64,000 nt of DNA, taken from NCBI GenBank assembly GCA_942492935.1, contig OW818654.1, forward strand, positions 3,348,001 to 3,412,000, read 5' to 3'. Position 1 is the first letter of the stretch. Each line of letters begins with the position of its first letter. Under the pieces are notes generated by a model that saw only the letters and a list, made by a program, of their open reading frames with translations, ran no database searches and was not told the DNA's origin. The DNA comes from JANJUO01 sp942492935. Lineage in GTDB: Bacteria > Bacteroidota > Ignavibacteria > Kapaibacteriales > UBA2268. Below are positions 9,289 to 18,024 of this stretch, piece by piece. The position numbers were made by a program, and so were the translations under genes.

Positions 9289-9861
9289 ATGGAACAAAAT
9301 TATTTCGAAAATGACATTTTTGAAAATATTGATTTTAAAGAAAATTGTTTTCAAAAAGGGGAATATGAAAATTGCACTTTTGATAGGTGTGATGTTTCAA
9401 ATGTTAATCTCTCAGAAATCAAATTTGTAGATTGTATTTTCAACAATTGCAATCTAAGTTTGGCAAATATTTATTTAGCCGTTTTTAATAATGTAATATT
9501 TAATAATTGTAAATTATTTGGATTGGATTTTAGTAAAATAAATGAATTTGGTTTAACATTTACTTTTAATAATTGTGCATTAAATTTCTCTTCTTTTTAT
9601 AGACTTAAGTTAAAAAATACTATGTTCTCAAACTCACAATTAAATGAAGTTGATTTTACTCAATGTGATTTAACAAATTCTGTATTCGATAATTGTAATT
9701 TTGATAGAGCAACTTTCAATCAAACAATTTTATTAAAAGCTGATTTACGTAGTTCATCAAACTATACAATAGACCCCGAAAAAAATCAAATCAAAGGTGC
9801 AAAATTTTCAATATATGGAGCTGTTGGACTTCTATCAAAGTATGATATTAAAATTGAGTAA
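9289..9861 (+). CDS. Pentapeptide repeat protein
   Basis: 190 residues consisting almost wholly of tandem A(D/N)LXX-type pentapeptides: YENCTFDRCDVSNVNLSEIKFVDCIFNNCNLSLANI, and later FTQCDLTNSVFDNCNFDRATF. These fold into a right-handed quadrilateral beta-helix. Some family members mimic DNA and protect gyrase (Qnr), but most have no known role. No signal peptide is present, so it is cytoplasmic. It is monocistronic between two intergenic stretches. Confidence 0.9.
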   Translation: MEQNYFENDIFENIDFKENCFQKGEYENCTFDRCDVSNVNLSEIKFVDCIFNNCNLSLANIYLAVFNNVIFNNCKLFGLDFSKINEFGLTFTFNNCALNFSSFYRLKLKNTMFSNSQLNEVDFTQCDLTNSVFDNCNFDRATFNQTILLKADLRSSSNYTIDPEKNQIKGAKFSIYGAVGLLSKYDIKIE

Positions 9862-9985
9862 ATTTTAAAGTTGGTTATAATTAAGACTTTATATCAACTA
9901 AGCCGTTTAAAATTAATTTAAATTTATAACTCTTATCATATTAATTCCTTGGATTCCGATAAGGAAGAAGTATTAGTAAAAAATT

Positions 9986-10019
9986 ATTTCGACACTTCGA
10001 CAAGCTCAGTGCAACGCAA
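9986..10019. repeat. CTTCGAC-type dispersed repeat, copy 1
   Basis: A 34-base stretch starting ATTTCGACACTTCGACA and ending AGTGCAACGCAA. It recurs at 34646-34679 with only a few central differences, and its CTTCGAC..AGCTCAGT core also appears in the large inverted repeat at 27921-28039. Confidence 0.75.
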
Positions 10020-10033
10020 GATTAAAGACCAGC

Positions 10034-10210
10034 TTGTTACGAACAATACTAGCGGGCTTACATATTTGTAACTTAGTGATTGCCGATAAGTCTAACAATC
10101 AAAGATTGATTGTATTGCTAAATTACATATTCAACACCTATGTTGTTGTTGGACTTTTGGGCGATTCTTGTGTTACATACAGTTAATCGCGCTGGGATTT
10201 TCAAGGATTT
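10034..10210 (-). repeat. Dispersed inverted-end repeat element, copy A
   Basis: Read on the minus strand it starts CCTTGAAAATCCCAGCG, continues to TGTAAC, then has the central CATAGGTGTTGAATATG segment. It ends in an inverted version of the starting motif (AGCGGGCTTACATATTTG on plus). It matches elements at 22669, 28191 and 61294. Confidence 0.65.
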
Positions 10211-10369
10211 TATATTTATCTTTTGATACAATTTAGAATGAAGTTAATAAATATGCAAAAAACGTATTTGAAACCTTTGTATAAAAAAATGATTCCGAAC
10301 TTCGTATTAGAAATTTATTGTGTTTATTTTCCCTTATTTTTCAGTCATCTATGAATTTAATATAAAAAA

Positions 10370-10393
10370 AATCCTCTTGTAGTCAAGAGGATT
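10370..10393 (-). terminator. Rho-independent terminator of the multihaem cytochrome gene
   Basis: Perfect 10-bp stem AATCCTCTTG / CAAGAGGATT with a 4-base loop, followed on the minus strand by a run of T (the A tract just below 10370). It lies 29 bases past the stop codon. Confidence 0.9.
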
Positions 10394-10421
10394 AAGATTA
10401 GAATACTTGTTGAATAATCTT

Positions 10422-13382
10422 TTATTTGTACAAATACAACATTGAATAAATAATGAATACTACAACGCATAAACCAGTTGTCAATGCAGCCCAACCAAAA
10501 ACTTTTACTAATCTTTCATAAGATTTTGATGGAGGAGGTACAATCAATTTTTCTAATTTGCCACTTTCAACTAATTTTTGATATTCAACAGGTCTATCGT
10601 GTTTAAATTCTTCTAAAGAATAACTACCAGTGAATACTACTGTATCCATAGGGAATTTTTCAGGTCTAAAATGAGTATTAAAGAAATGTACAGTAAAGAT
10701 AAAGCCAGCAGCAAGTAATGCTTCATCACTGTGAATAATAGTAGCGATATTCAAAAATTCACCTGGAATAATTTTGGTAAAGAATGATGGGAACCATAAT
10801 GAAAATCCAGTTGAACCAATAATAAAAATACCCCAAAATACTGCAAAGTAGTCAAATTTTTCCCAGTATGTCCATCTACCATATTGCGGTTGAGGACCTT
10901 TCCCTATAAACCATAAAATTGACGCTTTTGCATCTTGAGCATCTTTCAAATTTGGTACTAAAGAATCAGGACCAAACAACATATTCTTCCAAGAGCCAAA
11001 CTCTTCTTTTTTTACTCTAAATAAATCAAAAATATGAACTATAAAAATTCCCATCAAAAATGCTGCAGCTATTCTGTGAAATATTCCAGCTCCTTCTGCT
11101 CCACCATAAATGACAACGATTGTCTGTGCTATCTCAGTATATGAGAATTTCAATAACATTCCAGTAACCGCAAGTGTAAGGAAACTACAAATCATAATAA
11201 TATGCAAAGCTCTGTTTAATGGAGTAAATCTCATAACACGTTTATCATTTGGATGATTTGCTTCAATCAATTTCATTGTTTTACGCATTTGAATTGAACG
11301 AGGTAACCAAAGCAATGTATGGAGCCAACTAATCAAAAATGTTCCAATTAACAATGAAGTCATACCCCAAAAAGCATAGAACAAAAATGGATACTTCTCA
11401 GGGTCGTGATGAGTGGCGTGTGTTAGATAACCTGCAAATCTTCTATTAGCATTTGGATGGCATTTTTGACAAGTTGCAACAACATTTTCACGAGAAAGGT
11501 GTGATTCTGGATTATCAACTGGTAATATATCATGTGCACCATGGCAGTCATAACATTTAGCTGCCTTTTGAGAGCCAAGTTGCGAAACTTTTCCATGATA
11601 AGTGTCGAAGTATGTTTTGGTAATTTTCTCATGACATTTGCCACAAGTCTTCATAATATCCATTCTGAAGTGATTATCACTTGCTCCTTTAATTGAATGG
11701 GCTGAGTGACAATCTTTACAAGTAGGCAATCTTTCCTTTGAAGTAGAAACAAATTTCGAGTGAATTGATTTATCAAATTGCTTCTCAATACCGTAATGGC
11801 ATTTACCGCAAGTGTGTGCGATATTATCTGGATTAGTACTTGAAGTTTTATCTTTATGATGTCTTTCACTATGTGCTGTATGGCAATCAGCACAAGTAGC
11901 TGTTACAGTTAATCCGCTTTTAGTTAATCCCTTTCCATGAATACTTTCAGAATATTGACTAACGAGATTCTTAGGTGCATCTTTAATTCTCATTGCAATT
12001 TTTTTGCCATCCATGTGGCAACTTGAACATAGCTTTGGTATATTAGATGGGAATATAGTGGATTCAGGATTCTTTTTTGCTAAAACTTCGTGTGAACCAT
12101 GGCAGGTCTTACAATCAGGTGCATCTTTATCCTTTAAAGCGTGAAGCTCACCGTGCATACTTTTGTCATAATTCTTCTTAACATTTTCATGACAAGAGCC
12201 ACAATTAACTTTAGTTTGAATACTTTCGCATGGTCTTTTGCTTGAAGGCATCACATCAGTATGACATTGACTACAAGCTGTTTTTGAGTGAACAGAATGA
12301 TTAATATTTCTTGTATCGACAAATAATGACCTGCCATCGCTACTTGCTTTTATATCTTGTCTTTGATGACATTTCAAACATTCATCATTTGCAAGTCCCA
12401 TAGCATAATATACTTTACGAATTTTGTGTGGTTGATGACAATCAACACAAGCAGGCAAAATGTGAGCTTCTTTTTCCCATTTCTGACCATTGATAACTTT
12501 TTGATGTACTTCTTCAATTCTTGCATGGCACTTTGTACATGTTTTTGCAATATTTCCTCTGGAAATTGATGAACGATTGTCGGTATGTGGAAGAATTAAA
12601 TGTGCTGAGTGGCAAGAAGCACAAGTTGCAGTTACTACTAAACCTTTATGTAATAAACCATATCCGTGAATTGACTCAGTATAATTTTCTAATATATGTG
12701 TTTGTGGTATATTTCTTTGCAATTGAACTGGAGAACCTTCCTGATGGCATCTTCCACATAAGTAAGGTATTTTTATTGGCGAAACAGGAGAATTAGGGTC
12801 GTTTACTTTTGTAATTTCGTGGCTTCCATGGCAACTCTGGCAACTTGGTGCTAATGGGTCGCCCTTTTTACTTGCTTGACCATGCAGCCCAATATCATAA
12901 TTTTTTTGTGCTTCTTGATGACATTTACCGCACTTTGCTTTAGGTAAATCATCTTCGTGTGGAAGGTCGGCATCTTTTAAATCAACATGGCAATCAATAC
13001 ATGCTGCTCCATAGTGGGTTGATGCTTTTAGTTTTTTTTCACTCACAAAGACTGATATTGTTTTTCCATTTTTTTTGCCTTTTAGTGATGTATCTTCGTG
13101 GCAAGCATAACAATCACTATTATCGGGTTCCTTTTGTTGAGCAGCGATTGTAGTATTTAATATTATATAAGAAAACCCTGCAATAGCTAAAATAATTGTG
13201 GAATAAAATGCTATCCGATTATTACCCTTAGCATTAATCATAAATTCTTTGATTTTTAAATTCATCAGTTTTATTTTGTGAGAATTAAAATCAAATGACT
13301 TATTGATTTTTAGATAATCTAAAACATTTTGTAAATGGTTAAATATTTTCATCAAAAGCTCCATATTAAATACAACATTCAA
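10422..13382 (-). CDS. 19-haem cytochrome c fused to a b-type cytochrome membrane domain
   Basis: 986-residue membrane electron-transfer protein. A cytoplasmic N-terminus and one membrane anchor (about residues 58-80) are followed by a periplasmic region with 19 CxxCH haem c motifs to about residue 630. The last third has several membrane helices with histidines suited to b haems, resembling cytochrome b561 or Ni-Fe hydrogenase b subunits (LNRALHIIMI, IFHRIAAAF, VHIFDLF, TIIHSDEALLAAGFIFTVHF). The haem region contains an internal duplication. It could pass electrons between the quinone pool and periplasmic partners; direction and partner are unknown. The start may be internal (Met40 or Met48), since the first 40 residues look atypical. 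It has its own terminator. Confidence 0.88.
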   Translation of the reverse strand: MNVVFNMELLMKIFNHLQNVLDYLKINKSFDFNSHKIKLMNLKIKEFMINAKGNNRIAFYSTIILAIAGFSYIILNTTIAAQQKEPDNSDCYACHEDTSLKGKKNGKTISVFVSEKKLKASTHYGAACIDCHVDLKDADLPHEDDLPKAKCGKCHQEAQKNYDIGLHGQASKKGDPLAPSCQSCHGSHEITKVNDPNSPVSPIKIPYLCGRCHQEGSPVQLQRNIPQTHILENYTESIHGYGLLHKGLVVTATCASCHSAHLILPHTDNRSSISRGNIAKTCTKCHARIEEVHQKVINGQKWEKEAHILPACVDCHQPHKIRKVYYAMGLANDECLKCHQRQDIKASSDGRSLFVDTRNINHSVHSKTACSQCHTDVMPSSKRPCESIQTKVNCGSCHENVKKNYDKSMHGELHALKDKDAPDCKTCHGSHEVLAKKNPESTIFPSNIPKLCSSCHMDGKKIAMRIKDAPKNLVSQYSESIHGKGLTKSGLTVTATCADCHTAHSERHHKDKTSSTNPDNIAHTCGKCHYGIEKQFDKSIHSKFVSTSKERLPTCKDCHSAHSIKGASDNHFRMDIMKTCGKCHEKITKTYFDTYHGKVSQLGSQKAAKCYDCHGAHDILPVDNPESHLSRENVVATCQKCHPNANRRFAGYLTHATHHDPEKYPFLFYAFWGMTSLLIGTFLISWLHTLLWLPRSIQMRKTMKLIEANHPNDKRVMRFTPLNRALHIIMICSFLTLAVTGMLLKFSYTEIAQTIVVIYGGAEGAGIFHRIAAAFLMGIFIVHIFDLFRVKKEEFGSWKNMLFGPDSLVPNLKDAQDAKASILWFIGKGPQPQYGRWTYWEKFDYFAVFWGIFIIGSTGFSLWFPSFFTKIIPGEFLNIATIIHSDEALLAAGFIFTVHFFNTHFRPEKFPMDTVVFTGSYSLEEFKHDRPVEYQKLVESGKLEKLIVPPPSKSYERLVKVFGWAALTTGLCVVVFIIYSMLYLYK

Positions 13383-13565
13383 TCGTTTGAGTAATTCATA
13401 GTCAAAAAAAGATTTAAAAATTAATCAAACATTTAAATACATTTCTTAACAATTATAAAATTAAGAAATTTTATAATTACAAACAATACTTTTTATAAAA
13501 ATATTTTTTATTGCTATAAACTATAAATTATATGCTTGATACATCACATTATTAGAATAAATTTA

Positions 13566-14801
13566 CTAAATATCGTTACGTTTAAATGCAATAAGAATAT
13601 GACTGATAGCAATTAATTCAATCCATTCAATATCAAGTTTAAATCTGATGTTTGCAACTAAAGTAAGTGCATAAATCATTGTGAAATAGAGTAATATGGT
13701 AACAAAAATAACTGCTATCTTTTTATCAATTTTAAATAATAGAATCAAACTAATTAAAAATAGGAGATTCAATATCAAAACAGGTAATTTTCTAACTATT
13801 AAAAATTTTAAACTTGAATCTGAAAAATATCTTGGCGGTATCCACCAATAAAGGTATGCCTGATAGATAGTTTTTTCTAAATAAAGATATGGTTCATTAT
13901 TTATTAATTTTAAAGCTATTGGTTTGAAGTATGGGTCGAGCAAAACATCATTTTTAATTGCTTTAAGTGAATCGATATAATTTTTGTCTTTATCACTAAC
14001 AATGTCATATTTCGGGTTTTTGTGATGTTGGTATAGAAATCCTTCATAAATATTTCCATAATGTGATTTTGCTGGAATGAATTGATTAAAAGCTATATAA
14101 TTTCTAATTATCCAAGGTGATAAAACAATTGAAAAACAAACAATAAATAAAATCATATCCTTATAATTGCTTTTATAAAATTTATATCCTAAATAAATAT
14201 AAAATGATATAATAACAGGCATTGCAACTGGTTGTGTTAAATATACTATTCCACTAATAATTCCATTAATAATAACAATTTTTGTTATATTCTTATTATT
14301 TATTAAAGCTGTTTTTAAATCCATATAAAAAATAAACCAAATAATTGCAATTGGAATAAAAATATTCGTAACTTCAATTACCATTGGATAATAAAAATAT
14401 GATGGGTGAAACAAGAAAAGCAAACCGGCAATTCTAAATTGTAATTTATACGCTCTATTACTTAATAAAAATAACAAAAGAGGTACTAATCCAATCAATA
14501 TATGTTGAGTAAATACTATCCAAAATTTTGCATCGCTACCAAATATCTTAAGGAAAGAAGCCAAAAATAATGGATATACTGGAACTTTCATAGCAGTTGG
14601 ACCTAATTCAGGTATTATTGAATAGCCATTTCCAATAACTAAATTCTTCGCAATCTTAAAATCTTCTACTGAATTAAAATCCCCATTGTAATTGAAAAGA
14701 AAAATCAATCTAAACAAAATAAAAAACAGACAAATAATTGTCATTTTAAATAAATTTAGACTTTCAACCCAAAGTAAACATTTCTCAGTAAAAATTTTCA
14801 T
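13566..14801 (-). CDS. GT-C type membrane glycosyltransferase (ArnT/PMT-like)
   Basis: 411-residue polytopic protein with about ten membrane helices. An acidic NYNGDFNSVEDFKIAKNL loop follows the first helix, then GPTAMKVPVYPLFLA, the layout of PMT_2/ArnT-like GT-C transferases that use polyprenyl-phosphate sugars, where the first loop acid acts as catalytic base. A charged soluble segment (about residues 250-310) precedes the last helices. Substrate cannot be inferred. It is transcribed in the same direction as nuoLMN but is separated from it by a terminator. Confidence 0.75.
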   Translation of the reverse strand: MKIFTEKCLLWVESLNLFKMTIICLFFILFRLIFLFNYNGDFNSVEDFKIAKNLVIGNGYSIIPELGPTAMKVPVYPLFLASFLKIFGSDAKFWIVFTQHILIGLVPLLLFLLSNRAYKLQFRIAGLLFLFHPSYFYYPMVIEVTNIFIPIAIIWFIFYMDLKTALINNKNITKIVIINGIISGIVYLTQPVAMPVIISFYIYLGYKFYKSNYKDMILFIVCFSIVLSPWIIRNYIAFNQFIPAKSHYGNIYEGFLYQHHKNPKYDIVSDKDKNYIDSLKAIKNDVLLDPYFKPIALKLINNEPYLYLEKTIYQAYLYWWIPPRYFSDSSLKFLIVRKLPVLILNLLFLISLILLFKIDKKIAVIFVTILLYFTMIYALTLVANIRFKLDIEWIELIAISHILIAFKRNDI

Positions 14802-14821
14802 ATATCAACTTGTATTTAAAA

Positions 14822-14855
14822 TAGAAATATCCGATATTACTATCGGATATTTCTA
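14822..14855 (-). terminator. Hairpin terminator after nuoN
   Basis: Perfect 15-bp stem TAGAAATATCCGATA / TATCGGATATTTCTA with loop TTAC, 21 bases past the nuoN stop. It can fold on both strands and isolates the nuoLMN operon from the downstream GT-C gene. Confidence 0.85.
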
Positions 14856-14875
14856 TTAAATTATTCAATAATAAT

Positions 14876-16372
14876 TTAGAAAAAACTCTTAGCTAAATCA
14901 ATCAAAAATGATGGTAAAATACCAAGTAAAAATACACCTGCTAAACATATAGCCAAAGTAAAATGAGATGATTTAACATCAGCAACAAGTGCTTCCCCTT
15001 CTTTTTCTTTGAAATACATATTCAATACAAGTCCAATATAGAACCACATTGAAATTATCGAGGAAATAACAGCAATTATAGTTAGCCAAGTGTAACCTGA
15101 ATGTATTGCTGCTGTAAATAACATATATTTACCCGGAAATCCAGCCATTGGTGGAATACCGGCTAATGAGAACATAAATACTGCCATTAAAGCAGCAAGA
15201 TATGGATGTGATTTGCGTAAACCAGCATAATCTGAAATTTGTTGGAATTTATCAGAATCACGCTCTAAAACTCCAACAATAACAAAAGCTCCAATTTGCA
15301 TAAACATATATGCAGTTGAGTAAAAAATTATACCCGCAAAACCATTTTCATTATTTGCTACAATTCCCATCAATAAATAACCAGCATGTGCTACTGATGA
15401 GTAAGCTAACATTCTTTTTACATTTTTTTGTGCTATAGCAGTTATATTACCAATAAGCATAGTTGCAGCAGAAATTATTGCAATAATAAAAGTAGCATTA
15501 CTTGCATACTCTTTTATCAATAACATTTTTTCATCAATCAATTGAGCTGGAAAATTCGTAGGTATTAATGATTTTGCAATGATTATGAATGCAACAAGTG
15601 CAGCCGCTTTTCCAGCTGTACTCATAAATCCTGTTACAACAGTTGGCGAACCAGTATAAACGTCAGGTGCCCATTGATGAAAAGGAAATGCAGCAACTTT
15701 GAATGATAAGCCAATTATTAATAATGCCAAGCCAATTTGCAAATAAATATTCAACACATCACCAGAAGCAACTTTTGCAGCAATTTCATTCAATTGTAGT
15801 GAACCAGTAGCACCGTAAATCAATGACATTCCGTAAAGTAAAAATCCGGTTGCAAATGAACCCAAAATAAAATACTTCAATGCTGCTTCAACAGAAATTA
15901 ATCTTGTTCTGATAAATCCCGCTAAAACATAAAAAGTAATAGACATTATTTCTATTCCGATGAATATAGTTACCATACTATTAGAGTGAGCTATAATCAT
16001 CATTCCGCTTATTGTAAATACAATTAATGAATAAAATTCTTTATATTCACCATACTCTCTTGTTAAAAATGGTCTTGAAGCTACAATTGTTAAAATTCCA
16101 GCTAAAGCAAAAAGAATATCAAAAAAAGCTGCATAGCCACCAAATGTTATCATACCCTTAGATATTGTACCTTCATAAGCTAATTTAACTAAATCACCAG
16201 TTGGTAATGTAAGAGTATATATTGCAGCTAATCCAACCAAAGTAAGACTAATTATAGAATAATAAAAAGTAACAATTTTATTTTTTCCTGAAAAAGCATC
16301 AACCAAAATTACTGAAATAGCAAATATAAAAATCAGAGTTAATGGAAGACCGTATATTAATTCTTGTATCAT
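14876..16372 (-). CDS. nuoN: NADH-quinone oxidoreductase subunit N
   Basis: Antiporter-like proton-pumping subunit of respiratory complex I, 498 residues with about 14 membrane helices. The diagnostic NuoN segments are present: GIEIMSITFYVLAG with the conserved membrane glutamate, FKVAAFPFHQWAPDVYTGSPT with its lysine, and KRMLAYSSVAHAGYLLMG. It is the last gene of nuoL-nuoM-nuoN, 17 bases after nuoM, and is followed by a hairpin terminator. Confidence 0.97.
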   Translation of the reverse strand: MIQELIYGLPLTLIFIFAISVILVDAFSGKNKIVTFYYSIISLTLVGLAAIYTLTLPTGDLVKLAYEGTISKGMITFGGYAAFFDILFALAGILTIVASRPFLTREYGEYKEFYSLIVFTISGMMIIAHSNSMVTIFIGIEIMSITFYVLAGFIRTRLISVEAALKYFILGSFATGFLLYGMSLIYGATGSLQLNEIAAKVASGDVLNIYLQIGLALLIIGLSFKVAAFPFHQWAPDVYTGSPTVVTGFMSTAGKAAALVAFIIIAKSLIPTNFPAQLIDEKMLLIKEYASNATFIIAIISAATMLIGNITAIAQKNVKRMLAYSSVAHAGYLLMGIVANNENGFAGIIFYSTAYMFMQIGAFVIVGVLERDSDKFQQISDYAGLRKSHPYLAALMAVFMFSLAGIPPMAGFPGKYMLFTAAIHSGYTWLTIIAVISSIISMWFYIGLVLNMYFKEKEGEALVADVKSSHFTLAICLAGVFLLGILPSFLIDLAKSFF

Positions 16373-16389
16373 AATTTCCTTACCTTTTA

Positions 16390-17982
16390 TTATTTCTTAA
16401 TTTGATTTTGTGAATTTGGAACTGTTTTAGTAGTCTGTTTAATTTCAGGTAACTGATATGTAGATTTTCCAAATTTCAATAATTCTAATTTATTAACTAA
16501 TGCTCTTGTTGAATTCTCTGAAATATTCAAGAATGTTTTAGGATAAACTCCAATCCAAACAATGAATATGACTATTGGCACCAACATAGACCATTCTGAT
16601 TTGTTCATATCTGTTAAATGATGATTTTTAGGATTGTCATTTGTTCCATACATAACTCGCTGGAACATCCATAAAAGATAAACAGCAGCAAAAATCACAC
16701 CTGAAGCACCAACAATTGTAAACCAATATGAATTTAAAAATGGTGATTTGAATGCACCAAGTAAAGTTAAAAATTCACCAACAAATCCGTTCAAACCTGG
16801 TAATCCTACTGAAGCAAACATCGCAATAGCAAAAAATACAGTAAAATTAGGCATAATACGTGCTATGCCACCATATTCTGAAATTTCTCTTGTATGTCTT
16901 CTTTCATACAAAAATCCAACACAAAGGAATAACATACCTGTTGATAAACCGTGATTTACCATTTGAATGATTGCACCCTGAATACCTTCGGCAGTCATAG
17001 AAAAAATACCGAGAACTACGAACCCAAGATGGGAAACCGATGAATATGCAACAAGTCGTTTAATATCTGTTTGAACCATTGCTACTAATGCACCATAAAT
17101 AATACCGATTACAGCAAGAATCGAAATGAAAGAGGCGTATTCAAATGATGCTTGTGGGAACAATTCTAAATTAAATCTGATTAAACCATAAGTTCCCATT
17201 TTCAACAAAACACCTGCAAGTATAACAGAACCCGGAGTTGGTGCTTCTGTATGAGCATCAGGCAACCAAGTATGCAAAGGGAAAATTGGTACTTTAATTA
17301 AAAAAGATAAAGCAAAAGCTAAAAACAACCATCCTTGTATATCGGCAGGAATATTTGAAGCGACTTCTTTAATCAGCAAATAGTTAGTTGTAAATCCGCT
17401 TTCGAGCTTTAATAATGTTTCACCTGCGTACATTCCAAGCCAAACAATAGCCACAAGCATAAATAACGAACCAACAACTGTAAAGAGAAAGAATTTAACT
17501 GTTGCATATAATCTGTCTTTACCACCCCATATACCGATAATAAAATACATCGGAATAAGAATAATTTCCCAGAAAATATAAAACAAGAATAAATCCAATG
17601 CCATAAAAACACCAGTCATTGCAAATTGAAGCAACATTACCATAATGTAATATTCTTTTTCTCTTTTTGTGATTGAAGTAAAAGAAGCAAAAATTGCAAT
17701 TGGAGTAATGAATGTAGTTAGCATTACAAGCAGCAATGACATTCCATCAATACCAATTCTAAATCCTGCATCAAAGGCATCAATCCATTTTGTTTCAAAT
17801 ACAAACTGAAATCCCGGATTTGCGCTGTCAAATCCTAAAAATAGGAATAACGAAACAACAAAAGTTGCAACGGAAATTCCCAGAGCTGTATTTTTTATTG
17901 CTTTTGTGTTATCAGAATTAAAAAACAAAAGCAATAACGAACCGACAAGCGGTAAAAATAACGTTATAAATAGTGCTATCAT
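16390..17982 (-). CDS. nuoM: NADH-quinone oxidoreductase subunit M
   Basis: Second antiporter-like subunit of complex I, 530 residues. Recognisable by FDAGFRIGIDGMSLLLVMLTTF, FLFYIFWEIILIPMYFIIG with the conserved glutamate, and the long FLIKVPIFPLHTWLPDAHTEAPT signature, followed by DIKRLVAYSSVSHLGFVVLG. Length and order match the family. It sits between nuoL (42 bases upstream) and nuoN (17 bases downstream). Confidence 0.97.
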   Translation of the reverse strand: MIALFITLFLPLVGSLLLLFFNSDNTKAIKNTALGISVATFVVSLFLFLGFDSANPGFQFVFETKWIDAFDAGFRIGIDGMSLLLVMLTTFITPIAIFASFTSITKREKEYYIMVMLLQFAMTGVFMALDLFLFYIFWEIILIPMYFIIGIWGGKDRLYATVKFFLFTVVGSLFMLVAIVWLGMYAGETLLKLESGFTTNYLLIKEVASNIPADIQGWLFLAFALSFLIKVPIFPLHTWLPDAHTEAPTPGSVILAGVLLKMGTYGLIRFNLELFPQASFEYASFISILAVIGIIYGALVAMVQTDIKRLVAYSSVSHLGFVVLGIFSMTAEGIQGAIIQMVNHGLSTGMLFLCVGFLYERRHTREISEYGGIARIMPNFTVFFAIAMFASVGLPGLNGFVGEFLTLLGAFKSPFLNSYWFTIVGASGVIFAAVYLLWMFQRVMYGTNDNPKNHHLTDMNKSEWSMLVPIVIFIVWIGVYPKTFLNISENSTRALVNKLELLKFGKSTYQLPEIKQTTKTVPNSQNQIKK

Positions 17983-18024
17983 ATCAACTTTATCACTGTA
18001 CTTACAAAATTTTTCAAAAATTAA

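Larger units (their letters stand above)
9862..10369. other. Non-coding region carrying dispersed repeats
   Basis: About 500 bases with no supported gene. It holds a repeat of the ACTTCGACAAGCTCAGTG type (9986-10019) and an inverted-end dispersed element (10034-10210), listed separately. Confidence 0.6.

Noticed and set aside
9289..9861. Pentapeptide protein as a Qnr-type quinolone resistance determinant
   Set aside because: It lacks evident Qnr-specific loops, and pentapeptide repeats alone do not imply gyrase protection.
9862..10369. Possible tRNA or small RNA in the stretch with several inverted segments
   Set aside because: No cloverleaf with the conserved T-loop GTTCRAnnC could be drawn; the structure is explained by the dispersed repeat elements.
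12357..12796. Plus-strand open frames opposite the multihaem cytochrome gene
   Set aside because: They are antisense shadows of a clearly coding minus-strand gene with 19 CxxCH motifs.
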